Part shown: piece by piece, positions 42,612 through 49,922 of the stretch | How positions within the stretch are numbered: the stretch's first letter is position 1 | Layout: each line of letters starts with the position of its first letter | Source of the DNA: Bacteroidota bacterium | Lineage (GTDB): Bacteria; Bacteroidota; Bacteroidia; Bacteroidales; F082 | Direction: 5' to 3' | DNA: 64,000 nt | Assembly (NCBI GenBank): GCA_016715945.1 | Contig: JADJXJ010000001.1 | Span: 1,984,001-2,048,000 of the forward strand | Notes under the pieces: model-generated | What the model was told of the DNA's origin: nothing | Seen by the model: only the letters and a program-made list of their open reading frames with translations | Databases searched by the model: none | Position numbers and translations under genes: made by a program

Positions 42612-45191
42612 TTAGGAACATTCTGAACGATGGTAGCAGCTACTGAATGAGGCAGAGCGTGGTGTTCCAGCCAACAAAGTAGTAACCGGAGCAGGAGTAG
42701 CAGTAAGGGTGACTGTAGAGCCATGGTTAATGTTGTTGGCAGCACCGGCAACGGTACCATATGTATTATTTGGAGAAACAGAAGTAGTAATGTTATACTT
42801 ATTGATCTCAAACTGAGCCCTGTAGCCAAGTTGCTGGGTGCAGGTAGTGGGCTTAAGGGTGTTGGCGTTGAAAATCCACGATTGGGGAGCATAGTTTACA
42901 CCAAGGGTTCCGCTCGAAGTGGACATATTGCTCCAGGTAGTACCACCATCGGTAGTACGCTGCCACCTTACCCAGTGCCAACCTTCGCCGTCAATTGCAG
43001 CGATCGGATAGGTCATGGTTACGTCGGCAGTGTAGGCAGTGTTCTTGGTGAGTGTGTAGGTAGGAGGTATGCCTACAGTTACGTTATACACACCATTGAA
43101 GCTGGCTTTGTTCGGGAGCGGAACAGCCGGGAATACGGGGCTTTGAGGCCAGGGATGTACATCTACAATCAGCGGATAGGTAGCAGTGGTCTGCCAGTTC
43201 CAGCCATCTGTGCCCTGTGTATGGGCGTAGTTTACAGGTCCGTAGAGCAGGTTGAATCCTGTTACCTTGTCAATGAATCCGTAGTTAACATCCAGACCAA
43301 CGTTGTTTACAATCCTGTAATAGGTATTGAACTTGAGCGGACCAGGGTTGTAAGTAAAGGTGAATTCAGTGGGGTTGCCAAGTACGTTAACCGAAACACT
43401 CCAATCAGCGGTCGGAACCGGATTCCAGGTAATACCGTCGGTCGATTCCTCCATGGTGAACTTATGCTTCGGATTGTCTGTAATCTGATTACCGTTGAGG
43501 TACTGAACGGGGTTTACAAAGGTCAGTTTGATCTGATCGCAAACGCCTTTACCGCTTCCATAAGGAGTTACTGTCGGGAGCGTAGCTGTGAGCAGCGACA
43601 TTGTATTGAATACAACAGCGCGGTGGGGGTCAGCCTGGAGGGCAGCGAAAGGAACAGAAATAGCAGGATCGAATCCGCTGGGGCCTTTATCAAGTGAATA
43701 ATCCACCTGACCACCACCGTTGGCAGCTGTCTTGTAGATGTTCAAGAAACGGATACGATACTGTGTGCTGTATGACAGTGTGCTTGCGGGAACAATGTTT
43801 ATCTTGTTTCCAACGCGGTTAGCCGAGAAAGCAACAGGATCCCAGGTGAGGGTTCCGGTGTTCCAGATCTCGAGCTTTACAAAATCACCAAGGCCAGTGG
43901 TAGGCAGCGGATCACCATTGATATCAACTACAGTTGTATTGAATTCAATCCACAGAGGTTCATTAACAGGCACATCGTTCACCGGAGCAACGGGACGCCC
44001 TACGATACCATAAGAAGGATTGAACATGGCATAAACACCAGGAGTAATTGTACCAGTAGTGGTAAATGGCTGGGTCAGGAAATAGTTGGGGTTGCTTACG
44101 GATACACCACCAGTGATGGTAACAGTTTTACCTGTACCGACAAATGGGTCAGCAAATACTGCCGTACCGCCGGAAACCGTTACTGCGGCAGCGCCTGTGC
44201 CAGGAGGAACAATACCAGTAATGGCACCCAGAGAAGTGATTGTAGCTGCGGTTGTTTCATCATATGGTTTGCTTTGGATGACAACGCTGTTAAGGAAGAT
44301 TTCCTTGGGAGTAATATCAGCTGAGAGCTCAGGACCGGAAACAGTATAATTGCCGGCATCAGCACCGCTGAGTGTGTAAGTAACAGTAACGGGTTTTACG
44401 CCTGCATTAACGTTGTTGAAGTTTGCAGCGCTTACAGCAAAATTAACGACATCGCCGCCGATTACACCAACCAACGAAGCGCTAGTGAGATCAACAGTAG
44501 CTGTTGTAGTATTGTCAAATACTTTATTGTTTGCAACAGCACCGGCAACGGTGAGTGCGGCAGGAGTAATATTTCCTGTTGTCAGAACAGGGGATTGAAG
44601 TTGATATACAGCAGCATCTGCGCCAGTGAGTGCAAGACCTGTGATGGTAATTGTTTTGCCAGTGCCGACGTTCTTGTTATCGAATGTAGCAACAGCGAGT
44701 GTATTATCGAGTGAAACAAGTGGATAAGCAGCATCAACGCCTACAAGCGATCCCCAGGAACCGATGGTGGCGGTTGTATTGCCGTCATATACCTTGTTGT
44801 TGCCAGTTACACCAGTGAGCGTAAGCACCTTAACAAAGCTTGCTGTGATGGTTGTGTTGTCAGCCAACACAAATGTAACTGGATTGGCCGTGGCGTTGGG
44901 TGTAAAGGTAGCGCCTGACCAACCTACAAACGTCCATCCCGGAGCAGGTGTAGCTGTCAGGGTGATAACGGTATTTGTACCAAAGGAACCTACAAGTGAG
45001 CCGGTAACAGGGCCCGAAACGAGGTAAGCCGGAGGTACGTTAACCGTCACGTCACCTACACCAGTGATGGTGAGATTCAGCGTCTGGGTTTGAGCTTTAG
45101 CTTCGAAGGAACCTATCAGCATCCATGCGAAGAGGAATGCCAACAAAGTCCCGGAACGCAAAAGCCGGTTAAATTCGTACTTTGTCTTCAT
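42612..45191 (-). CDS. N-terminal part of giant T9SS surface protein 2: YDG repeats and Ig-like domains (frameshifted)
   Basis: I chose ATG 45191 (859 residues), which opens the signal peptide (MKTKYEFNRLLRSGTLLAFLFAWMLIGSFEAKAQ); the frame itself is open to 45326. In order: one InlB-type repeat ('ATPAPGWTFVGWSG'); three YDG-type repeats ('NNKVYDGNTTATI', 'NNKVFDNTTTATV', 'SKPYDETTAATI'), each ending in 'NYTVSGP'-like strands; a Big_5-type Ig domain ('PVNEPLWIEFNTTVVD'); a second such domain; and a domain with 'EGWHWVRWQRTTDGGTTW'. It is real down to about 42690, where a one-base deletion in 'TATPAPGYYFVGW' shifts the frame; the last about 25 residues are wrong-frame. The full gene continues to 38113. 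Confidence 0.85.
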   Translation of the reverse strand: MKTKYEFNRLLRSGTLLAFLFAWMLIGSFEAKAQTQTLNLTITGVGDVTVNVPPAYLVSGPVTGSLVGSFGTNTVITLTATPAPGWTFVGWSGATFTPNATANPVTFVLADNTTITASFVKVLTLTGVTGNNKVYDGNTTATIGSWGSLVGVDAAYPLVSLDNTLAVATFDNKNVGTGKTITITGLALTGADAAVYQLQSPVLTTGNITPAALTVAGAVANNKVFDNTTTATVDLTSASLVGVIGGDVVNFAVSAANFNNVNAGVKPVTVTYTLSGADAGNYTVSGPELSADITPKEIFLNSVVIQSKPYDETTAATITSLGAITGIVPPGTGAAAVTVSGGTAVFADPFVGTGKTVTITGGVSVSNPNYFLTQPFTTTGTITPGVYAMFNPSYGIVGRPVAPVNDVPVNEPLWIEFNTTVVDINGDPLPTTGLGDFVKLEIWNTGTLTWDPVAFSANRVGNKINIVPASTLSYSTQYRIRFLNIYKTAANGGGQVDYSLDKGPSGFDPAISVPFAALQADPHRAVVFNTMSLLTATLPTVTPYGSGKGVCDQIKLTFVNPVQYLNGNQITDNPKHKFTMEESTDGITWNPVPTADWSVSVNVLGNPTEFTFTYNPGPLKFNTYYRIVNNVGLDVNYGFIDKVTGFNLLYGPVNYAHTQGTDGWNWQTTATYPLIVDVHPWPQSPVFPAVPLPNKASFNGVYNVTVGIPPTYTLTKNTAYTADVTMTYPIAAIDGEGWHWVRWQRTTDGGTTWSNMSTSSGTLGVNYAPQSWIFNANTLKPTTCTQQLGYRAQFEINKYNITTSVSPNNTYGTVAGAANNINHGSTVTLTATPAPVTTLLAGTPRSASFSSCYHRSECS

Positions 45192-46282
45192 GTGATTCGA
45201 GATTTTGTGAATAAAAATTGATTTGGATTTTTTTTGGTTTCTAAATCTTTGATTTTCGAAAGCAAACATTGAAGGGGCACCCGCTGCGGGGTCGCGACTC
45301 CTTGAATTCAAAGCTGGCTCATTCATACATTGGTCAGTTTTTTGATTTTTAGTGAAAATTGAACATATCCCAAAAGTGTCTCTAAATACCGGTTTTACGA
45401 GTTAACGTTTTTTTTGTTACAGTCAACTTATTTAGATTCATTATGCAAAACTACAAAATTCGTGGAACTTAACAGAGCCTTAAAAATAATCACGTGCAGG
45501 AACATCTGCCTTTCCACCTGAGGGCCGGCATTTTCCAAAACACTTGTCATTCTTATGTTTCCGTATAGGTCCACTTCAAATTGTGGACAAAAGTAAACGT
45601 TGTTGCAATGCAATGCAAGTTTTTTTCTCAAATTTAGGGGTAAAATATTGTTAAGTACTGCATCAGTTAAGGCTTTCAGCCGGCAGGCCAAAACAAGTCT
45701 GCCTGTTATCCCCCTGGGGTTGGCCTCGAAATCGCCCTGGCATGCTGTACGGAACTCCCTCTGCTGGCTGTTCCGCCAGGCTGACCCGATGCTGCGTTTG
45801 TTTGACTTGAAATCTACCATCAATACCCCCTAATTTTCAGCATATAAATATAAGGTGTAAGCAGCTCTGTAAATCAGCAGCTAAGGATTTTTTTTCAACC
45901 ACCAGCCCAAAAATGTTGTTAGTAATGTCAGGCCTTTTCAGCTGCCTGGCCAAACCGGCTGAGATTTGCATTTCCCGCAGTGAGGTAGGTGTGCCGGACA
46001 AATACGCGATTCTCGCCGCGATACGGAGCATTCTGGAGATTGCTTTCTGGATTGTCATTTCCGGCATGATGGCTTGTATTGGTTGAGGCAGTTACCGCTT
46101 GTCATGTTTCACATCGGTGCTGCCAGGCAATAAGTATGACTATTGCGGCCAAAGGTTGCAGCGGAAGTGATTTTTAAGACTTTTTTTACACATCGGGCTG
46201 CTTTCAGAGATTAGTTAGACAGTGCATGAACAAGACAAGGGCAAAATGGTTTTACCTTTGCCCGTTAAAATTACTTTTCGGC
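45192..46282. other. 1.1-kb region without a convincing gene
   Basis: It holds the 5' leader of giant gene 2, including a GC-rich pair of palindromes at 45280-45298 (CCCGC-T-GCGGG then GTCGCGAC) in otherwise AT-rich sequence, and the region upstream of the DMT transporter. Two minus-strand frames of 131 and 76 codons (45428-45823, 45837-46067) have no recognisable protein features and biased composition, so I leave them out. No tRNA or known RNA is visible. Confidence 0.5.
46253..46260 (+). promoter_or_regulatory. Bacteroidota -7 element (TACCTTTG)
   Basis: Perfect TAnnTTTG, 23 bases before a TTG codon at 46283, and inside the longest frame of the DMT transporter (which opens with ATG at 46226). 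It suggests translation begins downstream. Confidence 0.45.
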
Positions 46283-47167
46283 TTGAAGAACAGATGGCTT
46301 CCCTGGTTGATTCTCGTACTGCTCGTGCTTGTCTGGGGCAGCTCGTTTATCCTCATCAAGCGGGGACTTGCATACTTTGATGCGGCCACAGTGGGCGGGC
46401 TGAGGGTTTCGCTGTCGTTTTTCTTTTTGTTGCCGCTGGCTGTCAGGCGATTGCCAAGGGTAAGCCGGACAGAGCTTGGTTGGCTGGTGCTTTCGGGCAT
46501 GATCGGCAGCCTGATACCGGCCTATCTGTTTGCCTTTGCACAAACCGGTCTGGACAGCGGGACAGCAGGACTGCTCAATTCGCTTACCCCGTTGTTTACG
46601 CTCATTGTGGGTTTACTGGTATTCCAGCTCGAGGCACGTTGGTTTCAGGCTATAGGTGTAGCCATAGGACTGGTGGGCGCCATCGGCCTGATCAGCAGCA
46701 GCGGCGGCCGAAGCATGGAATTCAACCTGCCCTATGCTTCGCTTATTGTGCTTGCTACCATCCTCTATGCCTTCAATGTGAACCTGATCAAGGCCAAACT
46801 GCACAAGGTGGATTCGATCAGCATTACCTCGCTTACCTTTCTGGTTCCGGGCGTGCTGGCTACTGTTATTCTGCTCACAACCTCTCCATTGATCGAAAAA
46901 CTCAGCACGGAACCTGCCGCATGGGCAGGATTCGGGTACATCGCCCTGCTTGCCTTTCTGGGTACGGCACTTGCGCTCATTGCATTCAACGTGCTCATCA
47001 AACTGACTGGGCCGGTATTTGCATCTTCGGTCACCTACCTTATTCCGGTGGTCGCACTTCTTTGGGGCATGGCCGACGGCGAATACTTTTCGGTGGTGTA
47101 TTTGCTCTGGATCGGGCTGATCCTTGGAGGCGTACTGCTTGTGAACCACCGGCCCAAAAGCAGGTAG
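46283..47167 (+). CDS. EamA/DMT-family small-molecule transporter
   Basis: The product is 294 residues from TTG 46283, or 313 from ATG 46226. I prefer the shorter form because a perfect -7 element lies between the two starts and the longer form adds a 19-residue hydrophilic-aromatic stretch before the first helix. There are ten hydrophobic segments in two halves, each an EamA domain ('LVWGSSFILIKRGL' and 'ATILYAFNVNLIKAKL' as the repeated beginnings). These proteins export amino acids, purines or other metabolites. The substrate is not known. It stands alone. Confidence 0.85.
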   Translation: MKNRWLPWLILVLLVLVWGSSFILIKRGLAYFDAATVGGLRVSLSFFFLLPLAVRRLPRVSRTELGWLVLSGMIGSLIPAYLFAFAQTGLDSGTAGLLNSLTPLFTLIVGLLVFQLEARWFQAIGVAIGLVGAIGLISSSGGRSMEFNLPYASLIVLATILYAFNVNLIKAKLHKVDSISITSLTFLVPGVLATVILLTTSPLIEKLSTEPAAWAGFGYIALLAFLGTALALIAFNVLIKLTGPVFASSVTYLIPVVALLWGMADGEYFSVVYLLWIGLILGGVLLVNHRPKSR

Positions 47168-47392
47168 AATAAACCTTTAATTATAATATGTAAGCCGAAA
47201 TCCATACCGTAACCCCCGGGAGGCTTCCTATATCCGTTAAAGTGGCCAAAAGCAGTTCATTGTTGGAAATAAATGAACAAGACACAGTCATTGCAAGGTG
47301 CTCCGTATGGTATGGCTTATGGGTTTCCGCGCATTCCAGGGGTGCTGAATGCAGGTGAAATAAATCGTGAAGAAAAATAATCGCATGATACA

Positions 47393-47422
47393 TTGGTGAA
47401 AATGAAATAATTTGTATTTTTG
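47393..47422 (+). promoter_or_regulatory. Bacteroidota promoter, TTG-N19-TATTTTTG, before rplU
   Basis: TTG at 47393-47395 is followed after exactly 19 bases by TATTTTTG at 47415-47422, a perfect match to TAnnTTTG. It is 37 bases before the rplU ATG. This is the cleanest promoter in the window. Apart from it I see nothing in the 291 bases between the DMT gene and rplU. Confidence 0.75.
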
Positions 47423-47458
47423 CCGTCCGATTTTAAGGTAAAGAAAGGGAAACAAAAG

Positions 47459-47770
47459 ATGTACGCAATCGTAGATATCGCAGGCCAACAGTTTAAGGTA
47501 CGCGAAGGGCAGCAGCTCTTTGTGCATCGCCTCCAGGCGGAAGAAGGCAGCCAAATTACCCTGGACAAGGTGATGCTGGTGGAGCACGACGGCCAGATTG
47601 AAGTAGGGACGCCCGTAGTGGAAAATGCCAAAATTACTGCCAAAGTGCTGGGTCACCTCAAAGGCGACAAAGTGCTGGTCTTCAAAAAGAAACGCAGAAA
47701 AGGATATCAGACCCTGAACGGACATCGTCAGTCGTTCAGCAAGGTTCAGATTGAAAGCATCAGCCTGTAA
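47459..47770 (+). CDS. rplU: 50S ribosomal protein L21
   Basis: The 103-residue product begins with the conserved 'MYAIVDIAGQQFKVREGQ'; ATG 47459 is therefore the start and the frame open from 47420 is not used. 'VLVFKKKRRKGYQTLNGHRQ' is the conserved basic 23S rRNA-binding C-terminus. The gene precedes rpmA by 22 bases, the usual arrangement in bacteria. Confidence 0.98.
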   Translation: MYAIVDIAGQQFKVREGQQLFVHRLQAEEGSQITLDKVMLVEHDGQIEVGTPVVENAKITAKVLGHLKGDKVLVFKKKRRKGYQTLNGHRQSFSKVQIESISL

Positions 47771-47792
47771 AACGTCAAAAAACTAATCAGCC

Positions 47793-48056
47793 ATGGCACA
47801 TAAAAAAGGAGTTGGTAGTACGCAGAACGGACGCGAGTCGCACAGCAAACGACTTGGCGTAAAGATATTTGGCGGCCAGTTTGCCAAAGCAGGTAACATC
47901 ATCGTGCGTCAGCGCGGCACACAGCATCATCCCGGCGATAACGTGGGAATGGGTAAAGACCACACCCTGTTTGCCCTCACCGACGGGTTGGTGGTGTTCA
48001 GAAAACGTCATGACGACAAATCCTACGTATCGGTAGAACCTATTCAGAAAGACTAA
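47793..48056 (+). CDS. rpmA: 50S ribosomal protein L27
   Basis: The 87-residue product starts 'MAHKKGVGSTQNGRESHSKR' and has 'GTQHHPGDNVGMGKDHTLFAL', typical of L27. Its N-terminal tail reaches the peptidyl transferase centre, and here it has no cleavable extension (unlike Firmicutes). It follows rplU in the same transcript and is followed by a strong terminator. Confidence 0.98.
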   Translation: MAHKKGVGSTQNGRESHSKRLGVKIFGGQFAKAGNIIVRQRGTQHHPGDNVGMGKDHTLFALTDGLVVFRKRHDDKSYVSVEPIQKD

Positions 48057-48078
48057 AGTAGCTTTGTTCATACATGTT

Positions 48079-48110
48079 AACCCGCATGAAGCAACTTCAT
48101 GCGGGTTTTC
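48079..48110 (+). terminator. terminator after rplU-rpmA
   Basis: A perfect 13-base stem (AACCCGCATGAAG, 48079-48091 with 48095-48107) and a 3-base loop are followed by TT and C. The U-tract is short (the stem ends in TT with TTC after). Likely a terminator for rpmA. Confidence 0.75.
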
Positions 48111-48146
48111 CGTTTTATGCGGCGAAGCCCATAGCGCAGGAAACCT

Positions 48147-48154
48147 TATTTTTG
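48147..48154 (+). promoter_or_regulatory. Bacteroidota -7 element (TATTTTTG) before serS
   Basis: Perfect TAnnTTTG, 13 bases before the serS ATG at 48168. No -33 TTTG at 19 bases, so strength is uncertain. Confidence 0.5.
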
Positions 48155-48167
48155 CTAAAAAATTCGC

Positions 48168-49439
48168 ATGCTTACTATACCCTACCTTCGAAACAATCGT
48201 GAAGAAGCCATAGAACGTCTGGCAATCAAGAACTTCCAACAGCTAACGCTCATCGACGAGATATTGCAGCTTGACGACGAACGCCGCCAGACCCAATACG
48301 AGAACGACCAGATACTTGCCGAAACCAATAGCCTGGCCAAAGAAATCGGCAACCTGATGAAAAGTGGCCGCAAGGAAGAAGCCGAAGCGCTGAAGGCACG
48401 CAACACCCAACTCAAGGAAAGAAGCAAAGAGCTGGACAACCGGCTTGATCAGCTCCGTCAGCAGATACAGGCCAAACTGGTCGAAATCCCCAATACCCCG
48501 CACCTGAGTGTGCCAAAAGGACGCAGCGCTGCCGACAACCTGATTGTGCATCAGGAAGGCGCAATGCCTGAACTCCCGGCCGATGCCAGGCCGCACTGGG
48601 ACCTGATTTCCAAATACGATATCATTGATTTTGAACTTGGTAACAAGGTAACAGGCGCCGGCTTCCCCTTTTATAAAGGCAAAGGCGCCAGGCTGCAACG
48701 TGCCCTGATCAATTTCTTCCTCGACCGTGCCAACGAAGCCGGCTACCATGAGGTGCAGCCTCCCCTGCTGGTCAACGAAGCTTCGGCTTATGGCACAGGA
48801 CAGCTTCCTGACAAGGAAGGACAGATGTATGCCGTGCCCCTCGACGGGATGTACCTGATACCCACCGCAGAGGTACCCGTTACCAATATCTATCGCGATG
48901 TGATTGTACAGGAAAGCGAGCTGCCATTGAAAAACGTGGCTTATTCCAACTGTTTCAGGCGCGAAGCCGGATCGTGGGGCAAGCATGTGCGCGGATTGAA
49001 CCGCCTGCACCAGTTCGATAAGGTTGAGATTGTGCAGATTGCGCATCCTGAGCGCTCGTACGAAGCCCTGGAAGAAATGCGCGAACATGTGGCAGGTTTG
49101 CTGCGCAGCCTGGAACTGCCGTTCCGCATTGTGAAGCTTTGCGGTGGCGATATGAGCTTTGCCTCGGCGCTCACCTACGATTTCGAGGTGTGGAGTGCAG
49201 CCCAGCAGATGTGGCTCGAGGTGAGCTCGGTGTCGAACTTCGAAAGTTTTCAGGCCAACCGCATGAAACTCCGCATCAAGGAAAAGAACGGCAACATTCA
49301 GCTTGCCCATACGTTAAACGGAAGTGCACTGGCCTTGCCCCGCATTGTGGCAGCCATGCTCGAAAATAATCAGAAAGCCGATGGCATACACATCCCCAAA
49401 GCTTTGCAGCCTTACACCGGTTTTGCACTTATTGATTAG
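48168..49439 (+). CDS. serS: seryl-tRNA synthetase
   Basis: The 423-residue product charges tRNA-Ser. The N-terminal about 100 residues form the long antiparallel coiled coil that grips the tRNA. The class II catalytic core follows, with motif 2 'FRREAGSWGKHVRGLNRLHQF' and motif 3 near 'LNGSALALPRIVAAMLENNQ'. The length matches the family. The ATG is preceded by a -7 element. The following lipoprotein gene overlaps its end by 59 bases, so it is probably transcribed together with serS. Confidence 0.97.
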   Translation: MLTIPYLRNNREEAIERLAIKNFQQLTLIDEILQLDDERRQTQYENDQILAETNSLAKEIGNLMKSGRKEEAEALKARNTQLKERSKELDNRLDQLRQQIQAKLVEIPNTPHLSVPKGRSAADNLIVHQEGAMPELPADARPHWDLISKYDIIDFELGNKVTGAGFPFYKGKGARLQRALINFFLDRANEAGYHEVQPPLLVNEASAYGTGQLPDKEGQMYAVPLDGMYLIPTAEVPVTNIYRDVIVQESELPLKNVAYSNCFRREAGSWGKHVRGLNRLHQFDKVEIVQIAHPERSYEALEEMREHVAGLLRSLELPFRIVKLCGGDMSFASALTYDFEVWSAAQQMWLEVSSVSNFESFQANRMKLRIKEKNGNIQLAHTLNGSALALPRIVAAMLENNQKADGIHIPKALQPYTGFALID

Positions 49440-49914
49440 CCTGCTGCTGTTGGCCGCATGCCAGCGAAAACAGGCCGACAAGCCCCCAGTGGCTTTCGAA
49501 GAAGCTGAGGCAGAAGCCAGTCGCCTGCTTGGGCAGCTCGGTGCATTGTCGCACGACGACATAGCACAGCTCGAAGTGAGGGCCGGACGGCTGTTGCTCG
49601 ACCAGGGCGTGCAGGAGAATCAGGTGGCCAGCGAAACCCTGCACACGGCATTGGATTTCTTATCCACCGTGGGTGAGGAAACCGACAGCCTGCAAGCCCA
49701 GGTGAACGAATCGCTTGGCAAGATACGTCAGCTCAAACAAGCCTGGCTCGACAAAAAGGATGAGCGGCCTCTGACGATGGAACGTTTCTTTATGGAAAAA
49801 GAACGGCTCGACCGCCTTATGATGCAGGCCGATTATCTGGTCAACCGCTGGAATGTGCAACTGCTCAACATCGAAAACTTTGAGCAGGCTTTTCCGCAAC
49901 ACATGAACGACTGA
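49381..49914 (+). CDS. putative lipoprotein with helical coiled-coil-like body
   Basis: I chose ATG 49381 (177 residues): it begins a signal peptide with lipobox 'LLLAACQRKQ' (Cys27). The first 59 bases overlap the end of serS in another frame; a later TTG would leave too short a signal. The mature body is Glu/Leu/Gln-rich and helical, with regular heptad-like spacing at 'LGQLGALSHDDIAQLEVRAGRLL' and 'LNESLGKIRQLKQAWLDKK'. It ends 8 bases before the TPR protein gene, so the two may act together in the periplasm. No family recognised. Confidence 0.72.
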   Translation: MAYTSPKLCSLTPVLHLLISLLLLAACQRKQADKPPVAFEEAEAEASRLLGQLGALSHDDIAQLEVRAGRLLLDQGVQENQVASETLHTALDFLSTVGEETDSLQAQVNESLGKIRQLKQAWLDKKDERPLTMERFFMEKERLDRLMMQADYLVNRWNVQLLNIENFEQAFPQHMND

Positions 49915-49922
49915 AGACGGAA

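Noticed and set aside
45428..45823. 131-codon minus-strand open frame in the 1.1-kb gap
   Set aside because: No start context, signal or domain; composition not like the neighbours. Kept only as part of the intergenic description.
48243..49310. 355-codon minus-strand open frame opposite serS
   Set aside because: It mirrors a highly conserved synthetase gene, and the encoded protein is His/Phe-rich without a known domain.
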